Positions 31,584 to 44,345 of a DNA stretch of 64,000 nucleotides are shown piece by piece. A program made the position numbers and the translations under genes. The notes below the pieces were generated by a model. The model made no database searches, was not told the DNA's origin, and saw only the letters and a program-made list of their open reading frames with translations. Positions within the stretch are counted from its first letter, which is position 1. Every line of letters starts with the position of its first letter. Source of the stretch: Adineta ricciae (taxonomy: Eukaryota; Rotifera; Eurotatoria; Adinetida; Adinetidae); assembly GCA_905250025.1 (NCBI GenBank), contig CAJNOJ010000029.1:1-64000 (forward strand), read 5' to 3'.

Positions 31584-31755
31584 AATCAAAATATCATTTG
31601 ATCTGCTCACCGTCTCAAATCTAATTGCTATGTCTATTTTTTCGTTTTCTTCTCTTGTGTTTTTGTATCTGTCGAACATGATTAGTAGACGAAAAAAAGC
31701 AATAAAACAAATATTTTTATTCGATTGTCATTTTATTACAGATAAATCTTCGAAC
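31584..31755 (+). promoter_or_regulatory. NUCB-TRAPPC4 intercistronic region
   Basis: It contains AATAAA (about 31,700-31,705), then a T-rich run ending TTATTACAG (acceptor ending 31,741), 14 bp before the TRAPPC4 ATG. This fits 3' end formation of nucleobindin coupled to a trans-splice acceptor, or else a very short independent promoter. Confidence 0.55.
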
Positions 31756-32521
31756 ATGGTAGTATACAGTTTTTATGTCATCAACCGTAGTGGCGGTTTG
31801 ATTTTCTCCTATGAACATTCCATACCGAAAATCGAATTGGAAAAAACGTTCAGTTATCCACTTGGTTTTGTTCTGACGCCAGGTGATAAGGGCGTCGTAG
31901 TTCAATTTGGCCAGCGTGATGGAATCAAAGTTGGTCATACGATTATTGCGATCAATGGAGTACCAGCGCGACGAAACAACATTGACTTTTCGTCAGCACC
32001 ACCAACAGCAACAGCTAACGATGACGAACCTCCAACATCGTCATTGACAAACAGCTATGACATTATTGAATATCTTTCCGATCCATCGCATTATCCTGGT
32101 AAGATTCTAGATCGATTTCAGGTAGATAAATGACGTTGTTTTCATAGTTGCTATCAAATTTGGCCGAACACGATTAGCTGGAAATGAAAAACTAATCCTT
32201 TCATCAATCTTCCATTCCATGTATGCAATCGCTTGTCAATTATCGCCCGAACTCAATTCCAGTGGCATTCGTGAATTAGAAACTGATCAATACAAACTCT
32301 ACTGTTTCCAATCCATAACCGGAATAAAATTCGTTGCGTTAACAGATCTCAAACAGACGAATGTCGACGCATTGTTGAGACGGTCCTACGAACTACATAG
32401 CGATTACGCTTTGAAGAATCCCTTCTACTCACTTGAACAACCTATTTGGTGTCCTTTGTTCCAACAGACGGTGCAACAAGCAATTGATTTATTGGAAAGA
32501 ACGGGTTCACCATATGCATGA
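31756..32521 (+). CDS. TRAPPC4: TRAPP complex subunit 4 (synbindin/Trs23)
   Basis: TRAPPC4 is a core subunit of the TRAPP tethering complex, the Rab1 exchange factor in ER-Golgi traffic. Two exons, 31756-32098 and 32148-32521 (238 aa; human 219). Diagnostic stretches are INRSGGLIFSYE, EKTFSYPL, FGQRDGIKVGH, the second-half FGRTRLAGNEKL, SSGIRELETD, TGIKFVALTD and DYALKNPFYSLE. The longin/PDZ-like insertion between residues ~75 and 100 is Ser/Thr/Ala-rich and somewhat longer than in vertebrates. Confidence 0.95.
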
Positions 32522-33109
32522 ACATTTCTTTGACATCTTTTCTTTTATTTTCGATGGTCTACCTATTCTAGAATAATTCGTGTTAGGCAAAAAAAACGCA
32601 TTTCAATTATCCGTGTGAGAATGCTGGCAATGATTCAATCGCTGTGTGTGTGTATTTTTTTTTCTTCTTATCATTGATTTGTAAATAATTCGTCGTAATG
32701 AACTTGAATTCGATTTCATGCAACTGTTCGAACTCAACTGAAAGCCGGCGAAGAAGAAAGTCTACTTAGATAATACATCACCTCTGTTAAGCATATTCAG
32801 AATGACATTTACTTTTCTGTCATGGCGGTATTCAAATATCATAATATAAACAAGAACTTTAGCTATACCGAAAACTGCTTTAACTAGGATTATGCAAGAA
32901 AAATACGCATAAGCACTAAAACATTTTCTACTATCTACATGATATCCGCATCCAATATACTGTGATAACATTCGATTCTTTATTTGACACGCACTTTTCA
33001 TTTGTCATCAAAATATCGACTAAATCAACCGTGAAAAACAATGTGCCATGAAATAGCAAAAACATCTGAGATCTGCGTAAACACATTGACAACATATACA
33101 TATAGCGAT
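32522..33109. other. convergent 3' regions of TRAPPC4 and the GPCR
   Basis: The two genes converge here. A short TG tract (about 32,643-32,652) and AT-rich sequence are present, and I see no further coding sequence. Confidence 0.5.
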
Positions 33110-34233
33110 TCATTGAGGTCTTTTGCGTATCGAATTGGTGAAGAATTCGTTCAATTCGAGACGAAATTTCGACGCACCATAACAATAGACAAAGAAATTG
33201 ATCTAAAAGCATTTACCATAGACAACACTCTCTTTATTCGTAGTATTTAGCTTACAGCATGACTGGTGAATTGCATGGATAAAAGTACGCCGTGCACAAT
33301 GTATTTCAATGGTTTTCGAGCAACGAGATGATTTCTCAGAAAGACATTGTAAATCATGACTGGAGTTGTTAATAATACAAACAAAATAGTCACAATGAGA
33401 AGCAGGTATGTCAATTGTCGTTGTTTTCGTTGGCGATAACTTCGACGTAGTCGTTGTTTAGTGTCCAATGACGAAGTTCGCACAATGGTTGACAAAATCG
33501 AACGACGAATAATAAAACAATTCGATAGGAACATGATCGAAAAAGGTATAAGATTATAGATTAATACGTGTATCTTTTCCCATTTTGGAAAGATGTAATA
33601 AGGATCATTAACACGCGCATAACAAACAACACAAGTACGTTTTTCAAACGGTATACAATTCGATTGTTGATAACCATTGAGGAAAAGCAGATGGCTATTG
33701 ATCAGTACGATGACGACAGTTACAAGGAGAAGAATGAAGATAACATATTTTGGTTGACCGAATTTTCGATGCCAGAATAAGAAATGGATATTGAGACAGC
33801 GATCGAAACTAACCAAAGTTAAATACCAGGACGAAAGTTGTAAACTAACAAACGCAAAGAATGACACGAAGCGACAAGATGCAATTGATGCATCTTCCAA
33901 ATCGTTTTGATACGGATTGATTAGATGTTTATAGAACAAATTAAAGTTCCACGAATATAATGAACAAAGATCAGCTACAGCAACTGCGATTAGATAACGC
34001 ATCGTGGCATGTTTTCTCAAATTCGGCCGAAAGAGTATAATAATAGTTAAAAGATTACCTTGAATGGAAAGACACGACGACTTTCAATGACGTGAAGAAA
34101 TCTACTTACCAACAGTGCCAACGATAATTAAAAATAGAGCATAGAGAGCTAAAGCGTATAGAACAGGATGATGGAAGAGAGTAATACTTTCCAAAGTTGT
34201 ATTATTCTGTGGCAATGATATCGTTGCATTCAT
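33110..34233 (-). CDS. class A (rhodopsin-like) G-protein-coupled receptor
   Basis: A seven-helix plasma-membrane receptor, ligand unknown. Three exons: 34233-34110, 34058-33256 and 33202-33110 (339 aa). The N-terminus has N-glycosylation sites (NAT, NNT). TM1 carries GN, split by intron 1. TM2 has AVAVAD. The TM3 cysteine (SCRF) pairs with an ECL2 cysteine (TCVVC). DRC replaces DRY at the end of TM3. TM6 has LLTTP, and TM7 is NFFVYC in place of NPxxY. The C-tail is short and basic. The overall pattern suggests a peptide receptor, perhaps FMRFamide-like; this is an inference. The final exon is only 93 bp and supplies most of TM7. Confidence 0.88.
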
Positions 34234-35611
34234 ATCTAAATGAAGTATCGAGAAATGAAAGTCCAACTCAGTTCTCTTTCCGCTTTCCTCTCTCTCCCTC
34301 TCTCTCTGGGTTATCATTACTTTCGATGTACTTCGCGAAAAATAATGAACACAATTGTTGTGTCTTTTTTCTGCTTGCTTCCCTATTAGAAAAACCTCCT
34401 GTAAACAAAAATAATATTGACTAACAGCAATAGATACCAATGCCCTTTACTTATTTATTCTCTCATGTCTTCGTATATGTGATACAAGAATAATCGAGTT
34501 AATCAATCTATGGATAACTTTTTTCACACATTTCATCTCGAACAGATCCATGCTGCGCTTGATTTATTACTAGATATGCGTGTATCAATAAATGATACAA
34601 GTCTATCTTGAGGATATTTGCGTATTTCTTCGTGTAGGCTCTACTGAAAAGTCTCCAAACATAACGATGCGTTTAGACATACCAGAATATTTTTATTTCT
34701 CTTGATAATTATAAGCATGAGAGAGAGAAACGGCGATAATTATTAGTGTCGTTGGTGACATGATTTCTATGTAAACTATGATTGTCATCTATTCTATCTG
34801 AATGAATACGCAACGATTCGACGGACCCATCATTAGACGGAAAAAATAGTGCTCTTCAAAAGCTCATTACATCTCGAATATAATTTCGTCGCTGAGGATC
34901 TTTCCCGTAAACATTGCTATTTTTCCAATACTTTTCATAGGATTGAAGAGGTAGCCTGAGCATGTGACTGGAAATTCAAATAGAAACATAACTCGAGGCA
35001 ATGATTACTATTTTCATTCAAGGGTTATTTAACCACTCTTCTTGATAATAAGGATTTTCAATGGTCTCTTGGTTTACTATTGGAGAATTAGCATTTCATC
35101 AAAATAACAATTTGCATACTTATTCGATAGACTAAGGTTATCACAATGTAAAATAGAAAAATGAGCAGAAATGATTGAGATAAATGATTAACCTGTATTT
35201 TGGTGCGTAGGTATACAACGAACGATTGCATCATCGCCATCGTTTTCGAAAAGCGACTTGATTTTATGTTTCAATGTGTGTAGAATAATAAATGTAATAA
35301 AATCAAGTTCTATATTATGCTGATATTTTCTTGCATGATCGATCAAAACTGAAATGGCTATAAGTTCAAAGACAAAGCAACTCTACTCGTACCACAGACA
35401 AATCAATAATCTATGCTAGCGAATCAATCAAATATTTTTCAGCAATTGCCGCGAATACCAGTAATTTATTGTAGAAACAAAGGTGAACAAAAAAACGTGA
35501 AAATAATGATCTCGTTCTGATCGATTCTCATACTACGGGCATAGTTTTTTCAAAACTTAAACAATTTATCAATACGGTACTTCACGCATAACTTTTAATT
35601 TTGAGAATCGC
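34234..35611. other. spacer without a supported gene
   Basis: It contains a CT-rich tract (about 34,289-34,308) upstream of the GPCR and AT-rich sequence on to the 3' end of the kinase. No exon-like frames or RNA genes are recognised. Confidence 0.45.
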
Positions 35612-37171
35612 TTAATGACATTGCCATTTTTCTAATAATTGTCTGAGAGCTGAAAAACTCGGTCGATCATTGGCCTGAAATTGCAAGCATTTATGTATAA
35701 CTGATTCGTAGAAATCATCCGGACAGTCTGTTGGTTTTTCATGGACATGACCTGTACTCACTGCGCTCTGAATCCATGCTCGATGTTCATTTCCATACGG
35801 ATCACCTCCCTTTAACCAAAGTTCAATTAAAACTATTCCGAACGCCCAGACATCTGATTTGATCGAATAAGCTGCTTGATTATGAAGCAATTCTGGTGCT
35901 AACCAACGTGTTGGCAACTTTTGTGAATGTGCTTCTTGGCGTAGAGCGGCATCAGTTGGACTGACAATCGTTGATAAACCAAAGTCAGCGATCTTGATCT
36001 TTTTTCCGCAAGGTCCGAGAAGAATATTTCGACAAGCAAGATCACGATGTACATAGTTCCGAACCTCCAAATAGTTCATTCCACACGAGATATCTTTCGC
36101 AAAGTGTACGAGCGTCGAATATTTCGGTAGAGTTTGTAAATTTTTCAGCCATGTTTTTAGATCGCCATTCTCCATTAGTTGAGTCACAATAAGAAGTTCA
36201 TTTGTAGTCGGATTCTGAGAAATACCATACAATGTGACAATGTACAGATTCGTTAACGTTTTCATTGCTTCGATTTCTCGTTTGATCGTACTCGTAATTC
36301 CCGAGATGTGCAATTTTTTGACAGCGATAGGAGTAATAGTTTGACCTTTATGCCAATGTGCACGATATACTTCACCAAATTGACCTTCGCCGATTTTGTC
36401 TTCAATTTCTAGCTCCCTATATGGTATATTCCAAACTTCCTCGTCGAATTCAATCGAATATGGAATAATCTCAGTGAGAGGAATAACAGCACGGATACGT
36501 TCGTCAGCGATCAAGTGTTGAAATGACGTGAAAGTGAGTGTTTGAAGTTGAGCTTCTTGAGAAAAATAGAAACAGTTATTCGATGGATTGATAGAAATTA
36601 AATAATGCCATGTCAAAGTATTATAACTTTCGTTAATTTGTGAAATACTTAGAACGAACGCATTTGGAGTATTTGTACTGCGTCGAATGAGATAAGTACC
36701 GGGTATATTGTAATGCAGAAGACAACGTTGAATGACACCAGATTCTTTGACAGCTAGGCGAAGCGGTGTGTCAACATCAATGCGAACGTGCGTTTTGGGA
36801 ATGATTCCAGACGAGCCAGAACGAAGATGATTAACACGTAATTCATTAGAATTGACCTGTTCGATCAGTTCCATCTCGTCATCTTTCTCAAACGATATTT
36901 CGTTAAGGTTCTCTTTCTGATACTCCTGTATACCAATATAGATGGGAGTATGAAGTTGTACGCGCGATGAGTCCATCTGAGATGCTGGTTTCGGTAGAGG
37001 TTTATGAGGCACAGGTGGAGCACGAGGCGCTCGCAATGGCACTGGATCGTCATCATATTCTTGTCGACGTGGTGCTTTGGCACTATCAAGTTGGCTAGGT
37101 TTATCGTCTACAGGGTATCTCAACGTTTCAAAAGAACTAGCCGATAGAAAACGTCGAATTATACAACCCAT
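35612..37171 (-). CDS. Src-module non-receptor tyrosine kinase (SH3-SH2-kinase), intronless
   Basis: A 519-aa single-exon kinase. The start is the ATG at 37,171, giving MGCIIRRF, a myristoylation and palmitoylation signal. A Pro-rich segment (residues ~48-65), an SH3 domain (~80-130; its usual Trp pair is missing), an SH2 domain (GTYLIRRS for FLVRES) and the kinase domain follow. The kinase has GEGQFGEV, AVKK, HRDLACRN, DFGLS and WLAPEL, so the catalytic residues are intact. There is no Tyr between DFG and APE, and the protein ends soon after the last kinase helix with no C-terminal regulatory Tyr. It therefore resembles Src but lacks both classical control tyrosines. The absence of introns in an intron-rich neighbourhood suggests a retrocopy. 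Confidence 0.92.
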   Translation of the reverse strand: MGCIIRRFLSASSFETLRYPVDDKPSQLDSAKAPRRQEYDDDPVPLRAPRAPPVPHKPLPKPASQMDSSRVQLHTPIYIGIQEYQKENLNEISFEKDDEMELIEQVNSNELRVNHLRSGSSGIIPKTHVRIDVDTPLRLAVKESGVIQRCLLHYNIPGTYLIRRSTNTPNAFVLSISQINESYNTLTWHYLISINPSNNCFYFSQEAQLQTLTFTSFQHLIADERIRAVIPLTEIIPYSIEFDEEVWNIPYRELEIEDKIGEGQFGEVYRAHWHKGQTITPIAVKKLHISGITSTIKREIEAMKTLTNLYIVTLYGISQNPTTNELLIVTQLMENGDLKTWLKNLQTLPKYSTLVHFAKDISCGMNYLEVRNYVHRDLACRNILLGPCGKKIKIADFGLSTIVSPTDAALRQEAHSQKLPTRWLAPELLHNQAAYSIKSDVWAFGIVLIELWLKGGDPYGNEHRAWIQSAVSTGHVHEKPTDCPDDFYESVIHKCLQFQANDRPSFSALRQLLEKWQCH

Positions 37172-37501
37172 GATTTCGAAAACAATACTAACATGAGACA
37201 CGTATTTAACAACTTTATCGAAATTTGTTCTCTTCTTTTTCGTTTTATTTACGACTCACGTAGGTAACTGGTGTGTTGAATACAAGAGAAGCTATATATG
37301 ATATCACGATAGCGCAGGTAAATAACTTTCCTGTGCATGATAATTGTAAAATAACTCAAATTATTTGAATGAAACGATGTCACTTTTTTATTATATCATC
37401 GACAAACAGAGGAAGAGAAAATAACGAGACGTTCACTGTTCATACATATGCTTGAGTACTACCTGCGTAACTTGTCACTATGGGAAATAAATAGAAAAAT
37501 A

Positions 37502-38650
37502 TTACTTAAACTCAATGGCAAGCAATGAATTGTCACGTTCATTTTCCGATGTATTACCACCAAAAACGTAGAAAATATTTTTTAATACAGCACCGGCATG
37601 CCATCCACGGTTGCCACCAACTGGCGAAGGAAATTCAAGCCGTTGCGTTTGAACCCGATCGCCATTTTCTTTTGTTGGTTCAATAAGAATAACATCATTA
37701 GCAAATTCACCAGCGCCAGCATGACCTAACTGCGACGGATTTTGCTCGCCGCCATGTCCAATTATGACGCCATTCAAACTTCCATAAGCAAACACGCTAC
37801 GTGGAGAAATCTTTGCATCCGTTAAATATGTCCACGATTGTGTTACTAAATCAAAACTAGCTATATCATCCAATTCGTGACCACAGAAGCCGCCAAATAC
37901 CCAAAGTGCATTATTCAGATAAACAAATCCACAGCCACCGCGAGCTACCAATTTTTGAGGATCAGGTGAAGGTAATTGTCTCCATTGTTTATCACAAGTG
38001 TCATACTGCCATAAATCGTTCAGACGATCTTCTTCGCCACATCCACCGAATATGAATAACTGGTCAACACTGCTAACCATCGAATGATAACTTCGTTTTG
38101 CTGGCCACGGCTCAGCATCCGACGTTTTTTTATACTGTGTCCATTCATTTAAATCAACGTCAAATGAATATAACTCGTTCAGTGTACTGTCTTTCATGTC
38201 GACAGAAAGACGTCCACCGAAAATAAATAATCTATTCGAGAAGAAAATCGTTTACCGAACGAATCAAATCAAATCTTCTCACTTATGTTCAACAGCTGCT
38301 GCTGCATGGCCTAGTCTCGCTGCTGGTCGATCTCCGCTATTGACCAATAATCGTTTCCAATGATTATCGGAGATGCTGAACTGCCACACATCGTTGTCAA
38401 TTGGCACACGTGGTTCATGTTCGCCACCGAATACGTACAAATTATTATCGATCGCTGTTAATGTATGACTGCTTCCTATTCAAATGACACTATCTTCGTT
38501 TGTTTTTTCTCTTAATGGGAGAATCTTACGTGCTTTTGGAATCTCGTCATATTGACTCACAGATCGTTCGACGATTGTCTTGATGAAAATAACAAGATCC
38601 GTTTTCTATTTTTTTAAGAAATGTACAAGAATCATTTCTACCTGAGGCAT
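37502..38650 (-). CDS. kelch-repeat beta-propeller protein
   Basis: Four exons: 38650-38642, 38605-38530, 38475-38283 and 38231-37502 (335 aa). Repeats carry the kelch signature of a GG pair plus Trp/Tyr: YVFGGEHEP, FIFGGRLS, FIFGGCGEE, WVFGGFCGHE, IIGHGGEQ and YVFGGNTS, enough for a six-bladed propeller that fills the protein. No BTB or other domain is attached. Such proteins usually mediate protein binding. The start codon sits in a 43-bp exon whose acceptor lies 12 bp beyond the MKKS stop, so both genes probably share one primary transcript. Confidence 0.85.
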
Positions 38651-38696
38651 AGGCGACAAATAGATATACAAAGATAATGCTAATCTAGAACAAAGA
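38651..38696 (-). promoter_or_regulatory. MKKS-kelch intercistronic region
   Basis: Between the MKKS stop (38,697) and the kelch ATG (38,650) there are only 46 bp. Read on the minus strand, a TTTGTTCTAG acceptor ends at 38,685, 12 bp after the stop. There is no room for a conventional promoter, which favours polycistronic transcription with trans-splicing. Confidence 0.6.
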
Positions 38697-40379
38697 TTAT
38701 AAATATATATTAGTCAAACAGAGATTCATCGCAGTTTCAATGGCTGTATGAAAAGCACTGCTTCTCATATGGAAATTGTCCAGATATTTTGGACATTTTT
38801 CTCGAATGAAATACTTTCTCTCATCATGCACGATGATTTTCACTTCCTGGTTTGTATCATCGTTCAAGTTAAATGTTAAATTCTTCCATTCACTTAAGCA
38901 AAAATCGTCTGTTGCTTTGTACAATTCGCAAGCACATCTATCGCTTATTCTGTCACTATCTGATAACAACCACATATGGCCATGAATGCGATCGATAACA
39001 TAGTCTTGATCGAATTGAGCACGGAGAACGTTTCGTATAACGCTTGATAAGTATTGTGTCCGCGGTTGAGATTTCAAATAGAAAATCTGCATACTTTCTG
39101 AACAACCACCGCCGTATAATGTTTGTTTGGTTTGTAAAATATTCGTCAGACTGTGATGAATTGCATCCATACATTCCTGTTTTTTGGAAAATAAGATTTC
39201 AAGAAAAACCTGTCTGGAGGAGAATATCTTGTTACTTTGAGTTCGAGCAGAGATTGTTCTGTGTTTGCACAGAGTAAAAGTGTATGGAACGGATGAGTTT
39301 GATTGAAAAATTGCAAGAATTGTTTGCTTTCAATCTGAACTTGTTTGATTTCTGTTAATGTACCAAAGTATCGTTCGTCCACTGTTCGTAAATTCAATGT
39401 TTCAATTGGTCGACAACCTAAACTCAATTCATTTGTTTGCGAAATCTCGTAAAAAAAGACTGTTACCAGTTAAATAACATAAATAAGGTGTATATTGCCG
39501 ACCGAGTCGATCAATAGTATCAATACCATACTGTTTTAGTTTGACTTTAACAGAAGGATGTATCACTTTTTGACAAAGAATCAATCCATTATGATGTAAA
39601 CGAGCATGCGCAATGATTTGTTTTGATATCTGATCAGCAGTATTTTGAATCCATTCAAACATTTGTGTTTCCATTTCGATATGATCCACATCATCGATCG
39701 TATAATCTCCAGCGAGAGACGTAGTGAAATAAAGACACGTGCGCGTTGTTTTCGAAGGTAAGAGTAACGACGTGGATGTTTGAAAAAGTAAACCATTGAT
39801 TAAAGTTGATTCTTCGATAGGCAAACCTTCGACAGTTAGAGTTAACTGTTGCATAGATGAATTAACCATAGTCATATTTTCGAGAAATGATTTCACTGAT
39901 AGGAGACATAGCTGTTCTCTTAACACATCGGAATGGCCGTAAATCAATGGTTTACAAAGAATAGATCGAGCAATAGCCAGTAATTGATCAATAGAACTGA
40001 ATGTTACTGTTTCGATTGGAAGAACGAATTGGTCGAGTAAATTTAAACACTGCTCGAATAAGACTACAGGTGATCTGTTCGTCTCTGATGTCAAATCACG
40101 AAACTGCTTGAGAAAACTACAGAAGAGAATGCTAAAGTAAAGCCCACCATCGTGATAGGTGGATATTTGTTTATTAATAGCAGCTGATAATAAACGTGAG
40201 ATAAGCGAGCGACACTTTAATTGACGCTGTATACGGGTACTCATGGAAGTACAGGTACTCATCGAACGATCCAGCGTTTGAATTAATTTCAGCCGACCAT
40301 TAGGTCCGTACGAAGTGGAAAAGAATAATAAAAGACGAGAAATAATTGTATAATCTTCGGCTGTCAATAATGATGCCAT
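38697..40379 (-). CDS. MKKS: McKusick-Kaufman/BBS6 chaperonin-like protein
   Basis: MKKS is a group II chaperonin-related protein that helps assemble the BBSome for ciliary traffic. Three exons: 40379-39467, 39417-39236 and 39176-38697 (524 aa; human 570). Shared features are the N-terminal SYGPNGRLK (chaperonin ATP region), DGGLYFSILFC, LILCQKVIHPSV, the apical/equatorial return TLYGGGCSE, and a final TAIETAMNLCL. The first intron (39418-39466, 49 bp, GT-AG) hides within what looks like a frameshift; removing it restores LTG-CRPIE. Ciliary function suits a ciliated animal. Divergent PP1 lies beyond its promoter. Confidence 0.9.
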
Positions 40380-41945
40380 GATTAATTTATTAACATTACA
40401 ACGAAATGAATGTGGTTGTTCTAATACATATTATCACATTGAATAGACGACGCGATTTCGTTGTTGAAAGTATATTAATGGAAATTAATAGTATGTGCTC
40501 TATTGTCAATCAATCCCTGGGATAGGGTCTGTATGTCTGCAGTAGGTCTTAAGCCAATCGTTCATAGACTTGGAATACGCTTTCATTTTCGATGTACGTA
40601 AGATGTCGCCAAAATGCAACTGAGTAAGGTAAAAGTTGATTGCAACTCATTTAGAAAAAGGCGTAATTATTTATATAACGATAGCGTCAATTTCTGCGAA
40701 GGAGGAAGTGTACAATATCGTTCTTTTTCGTACAACTCTGGTACTAAAAAGCGTGACCTTTTGGCTATATATACGCCCAGTGTGAGAATATTCGTGTGAG
40801 TCAAGATATTAACGACGCTATTTAGCGTTTGAGTGAAACGCTCGATCGTCGAGGGTTGGCAATGATAAGATATGATCAATACGTGAAATATTTCAATTGT
40901 ACACAGTAAAATCCGTATTTTTGATAAGTTCAAGTAGTTAATTTTCATAAAATTATATCCTTTTCTAATCCGTGTAAAATTCTGTGTCATTCTATAACAA
41001 AAAAATGTATGTTAAACGAATCGTAAGCGTTCGATTTTGTATTGATAAGTGAAACTTTATCTTGATTAACCATCGACGAAAATGTTTCTATTGACTAGTT
41101 ATCAGCCATTCTCAATGGCTGCTAATATATAAATAATTCTTCCATGAATAAATATTTATTTTTCTTTCTTCAGATATCATCTTTCACACAGATACAGCGG
41201 CATCATATCAATTAGTACCTTGCTCGAAGTATCAAGAGAAAGAATTGTGTAAGATCAAATAATGCGATCCAAAACGAATAATCGTCTCGTTATCAGTTCG
41301 ATAGGAAATATAGGAGCTACTGATTAAAACAATGAATTTACTAATTTCAGAAGACTTTTTCCGCCGGCTTTCGTCTTTACTTCTTTCAAAAACAGCATTA
41401 TTCATACATTATTGTCTCAAGATATCCATGTTGATCGAAAGCTGAGGAGATATGGTTACATGGTATATAATCGTCTCTGAAGATTGTTAGCATATGCCAA
41501 TAGAATTACCTTCCAGATTTCTTTGTCCTCCTTTCGAAGCCAAATCAGATCAGCTCGATATCGTTACATTTCGAACAACACAACGCAACACGTGAATGTC
41601 CCACGACAGGACAAACGCTTGATGATTCATGGAAATGTCTATCAACGTTGCGAATTTTTTTCAATATCGAAAAAAACTCGATTTAATCTGATTTTTGTTT
41701 TGTAATTTCTCGATCTAATTATTTTCTTCGCATTTGTCACGACATCTTCTGCAACGTCGTTTATTCTTTCTTTCTTACCAATCGATTATTTTTGTATATT
41801 TCAGACGTAACCATAGTCGCCAATAGAAAGCACGAGTAAAAGAACAAGAGGAAACAAACATAATATAGATGTATTTGTACACACTTTTCTCGATAGGCAC
41901 GCCTTTTGTTGTTTTTCTTTTTCTAGACAAATATACGAGCGAAAC
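40380..41945. promoter_or_regulatory. divergent upstream region of MKKS and PP1
   Basis: About 1.6 kb of AT-rich sequence lies between head-to-head genes. TTTTTCTAG (ending about 41,927) just before the PP1 start is a good acceptor, so the PP1 mRNA probably has a spliced leader or 5' UTR exon. No coding exon is supported; short frames lack partners. Confidence 0.45.
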
Positions 41946-43543
<1,598 letters not shown>

Positions 43544-44345
43544 GCAAGCCATCAACAGCTCGATACATTTAATCATGTATATAAATATTAAAAAAATCTT
43601 GTTTGTTTGTTCATTTCCTTATTCTTCTTTCGAGCTTGTTCATTTATATCTTTACGTTTCTTTCTGATCATTCAATGACACACATATATGATTTTCTTCT
43701 TCTCAAACCGTGGTTTAATAATAGAGACAGATAAAAAACACAAACATGGCGATCCATTTTTTCTTTTTCATACTATTGTTATATGCTATAATATCATATA
43801 ATCCCTTCCATCCAGTGTTTTCATACTATTACAATTCATAGCACAAAAAAAATACGTAAACGTTGAATTTTTCTTCTGTGTGCTCTTTGTTTTTCTTTTG
43901 CATGTGTTGTTATCACTCGCTTTTCTTCGCTTCCTGATCATTTGAATAAAACATAAGAGTGCGAGAAATTACGTTGATTTCTGACGATGTTGAGTGAAAT
44001 TAAACTAATGCCATCCATTACCGAATACTAGAGACATGAAAGAAACTGTCGATTCCTATTAAATAGTGAGATTTTAGGATAAACATTGACGTCAAAAGCG
44101 AAATCCGTTGAGTAATTGAATATCTTGATGCACAATCTCATTACGGAGAGGATTCGCACAACATATTGGGAATGATGACGTCAGTATGAATCTATATTTG
44201 ATATTCTACATATTCAGAAAAAAAAATATACATTGACAAAAGCAAATACAAATGTGTTTTGGACAGCTTGACTTCATGGGAGAAGACAAGGAATGTGAAG
44301 ATGAGGAAGACAACAACATTCACGTGAGTGAAAATTACATTTTTC
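43544..44345. other. convergent 3' regions of PP1 and the SH3 adaptor
   Basis: AATAAA-like signals and T-rich sequence are present, with no coding exon supported. The two flanking genes converge here. Confidence 0.5.

Noticed and set aside
37172..37201. Kinase start upstream of 37,171
   Set aside because: The upstream codon is GTG; the first ATG gives MGC, a functional acylation signal.
39440..39460. -1 ribosomal frameshift signal (T TTT TTA) in MKKS
   Set aside because: The continuing frame would need a +1 shift, not -1, and the intron explains the junction.
39418..39466. Apparent frameshift at a T7 run in MKKS
   Set aside because: The two frames are joined by a 49-bp GT-AG intron; removing it gives LTG-CRPIE, which aligns with the family. 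No frameshift is needed.
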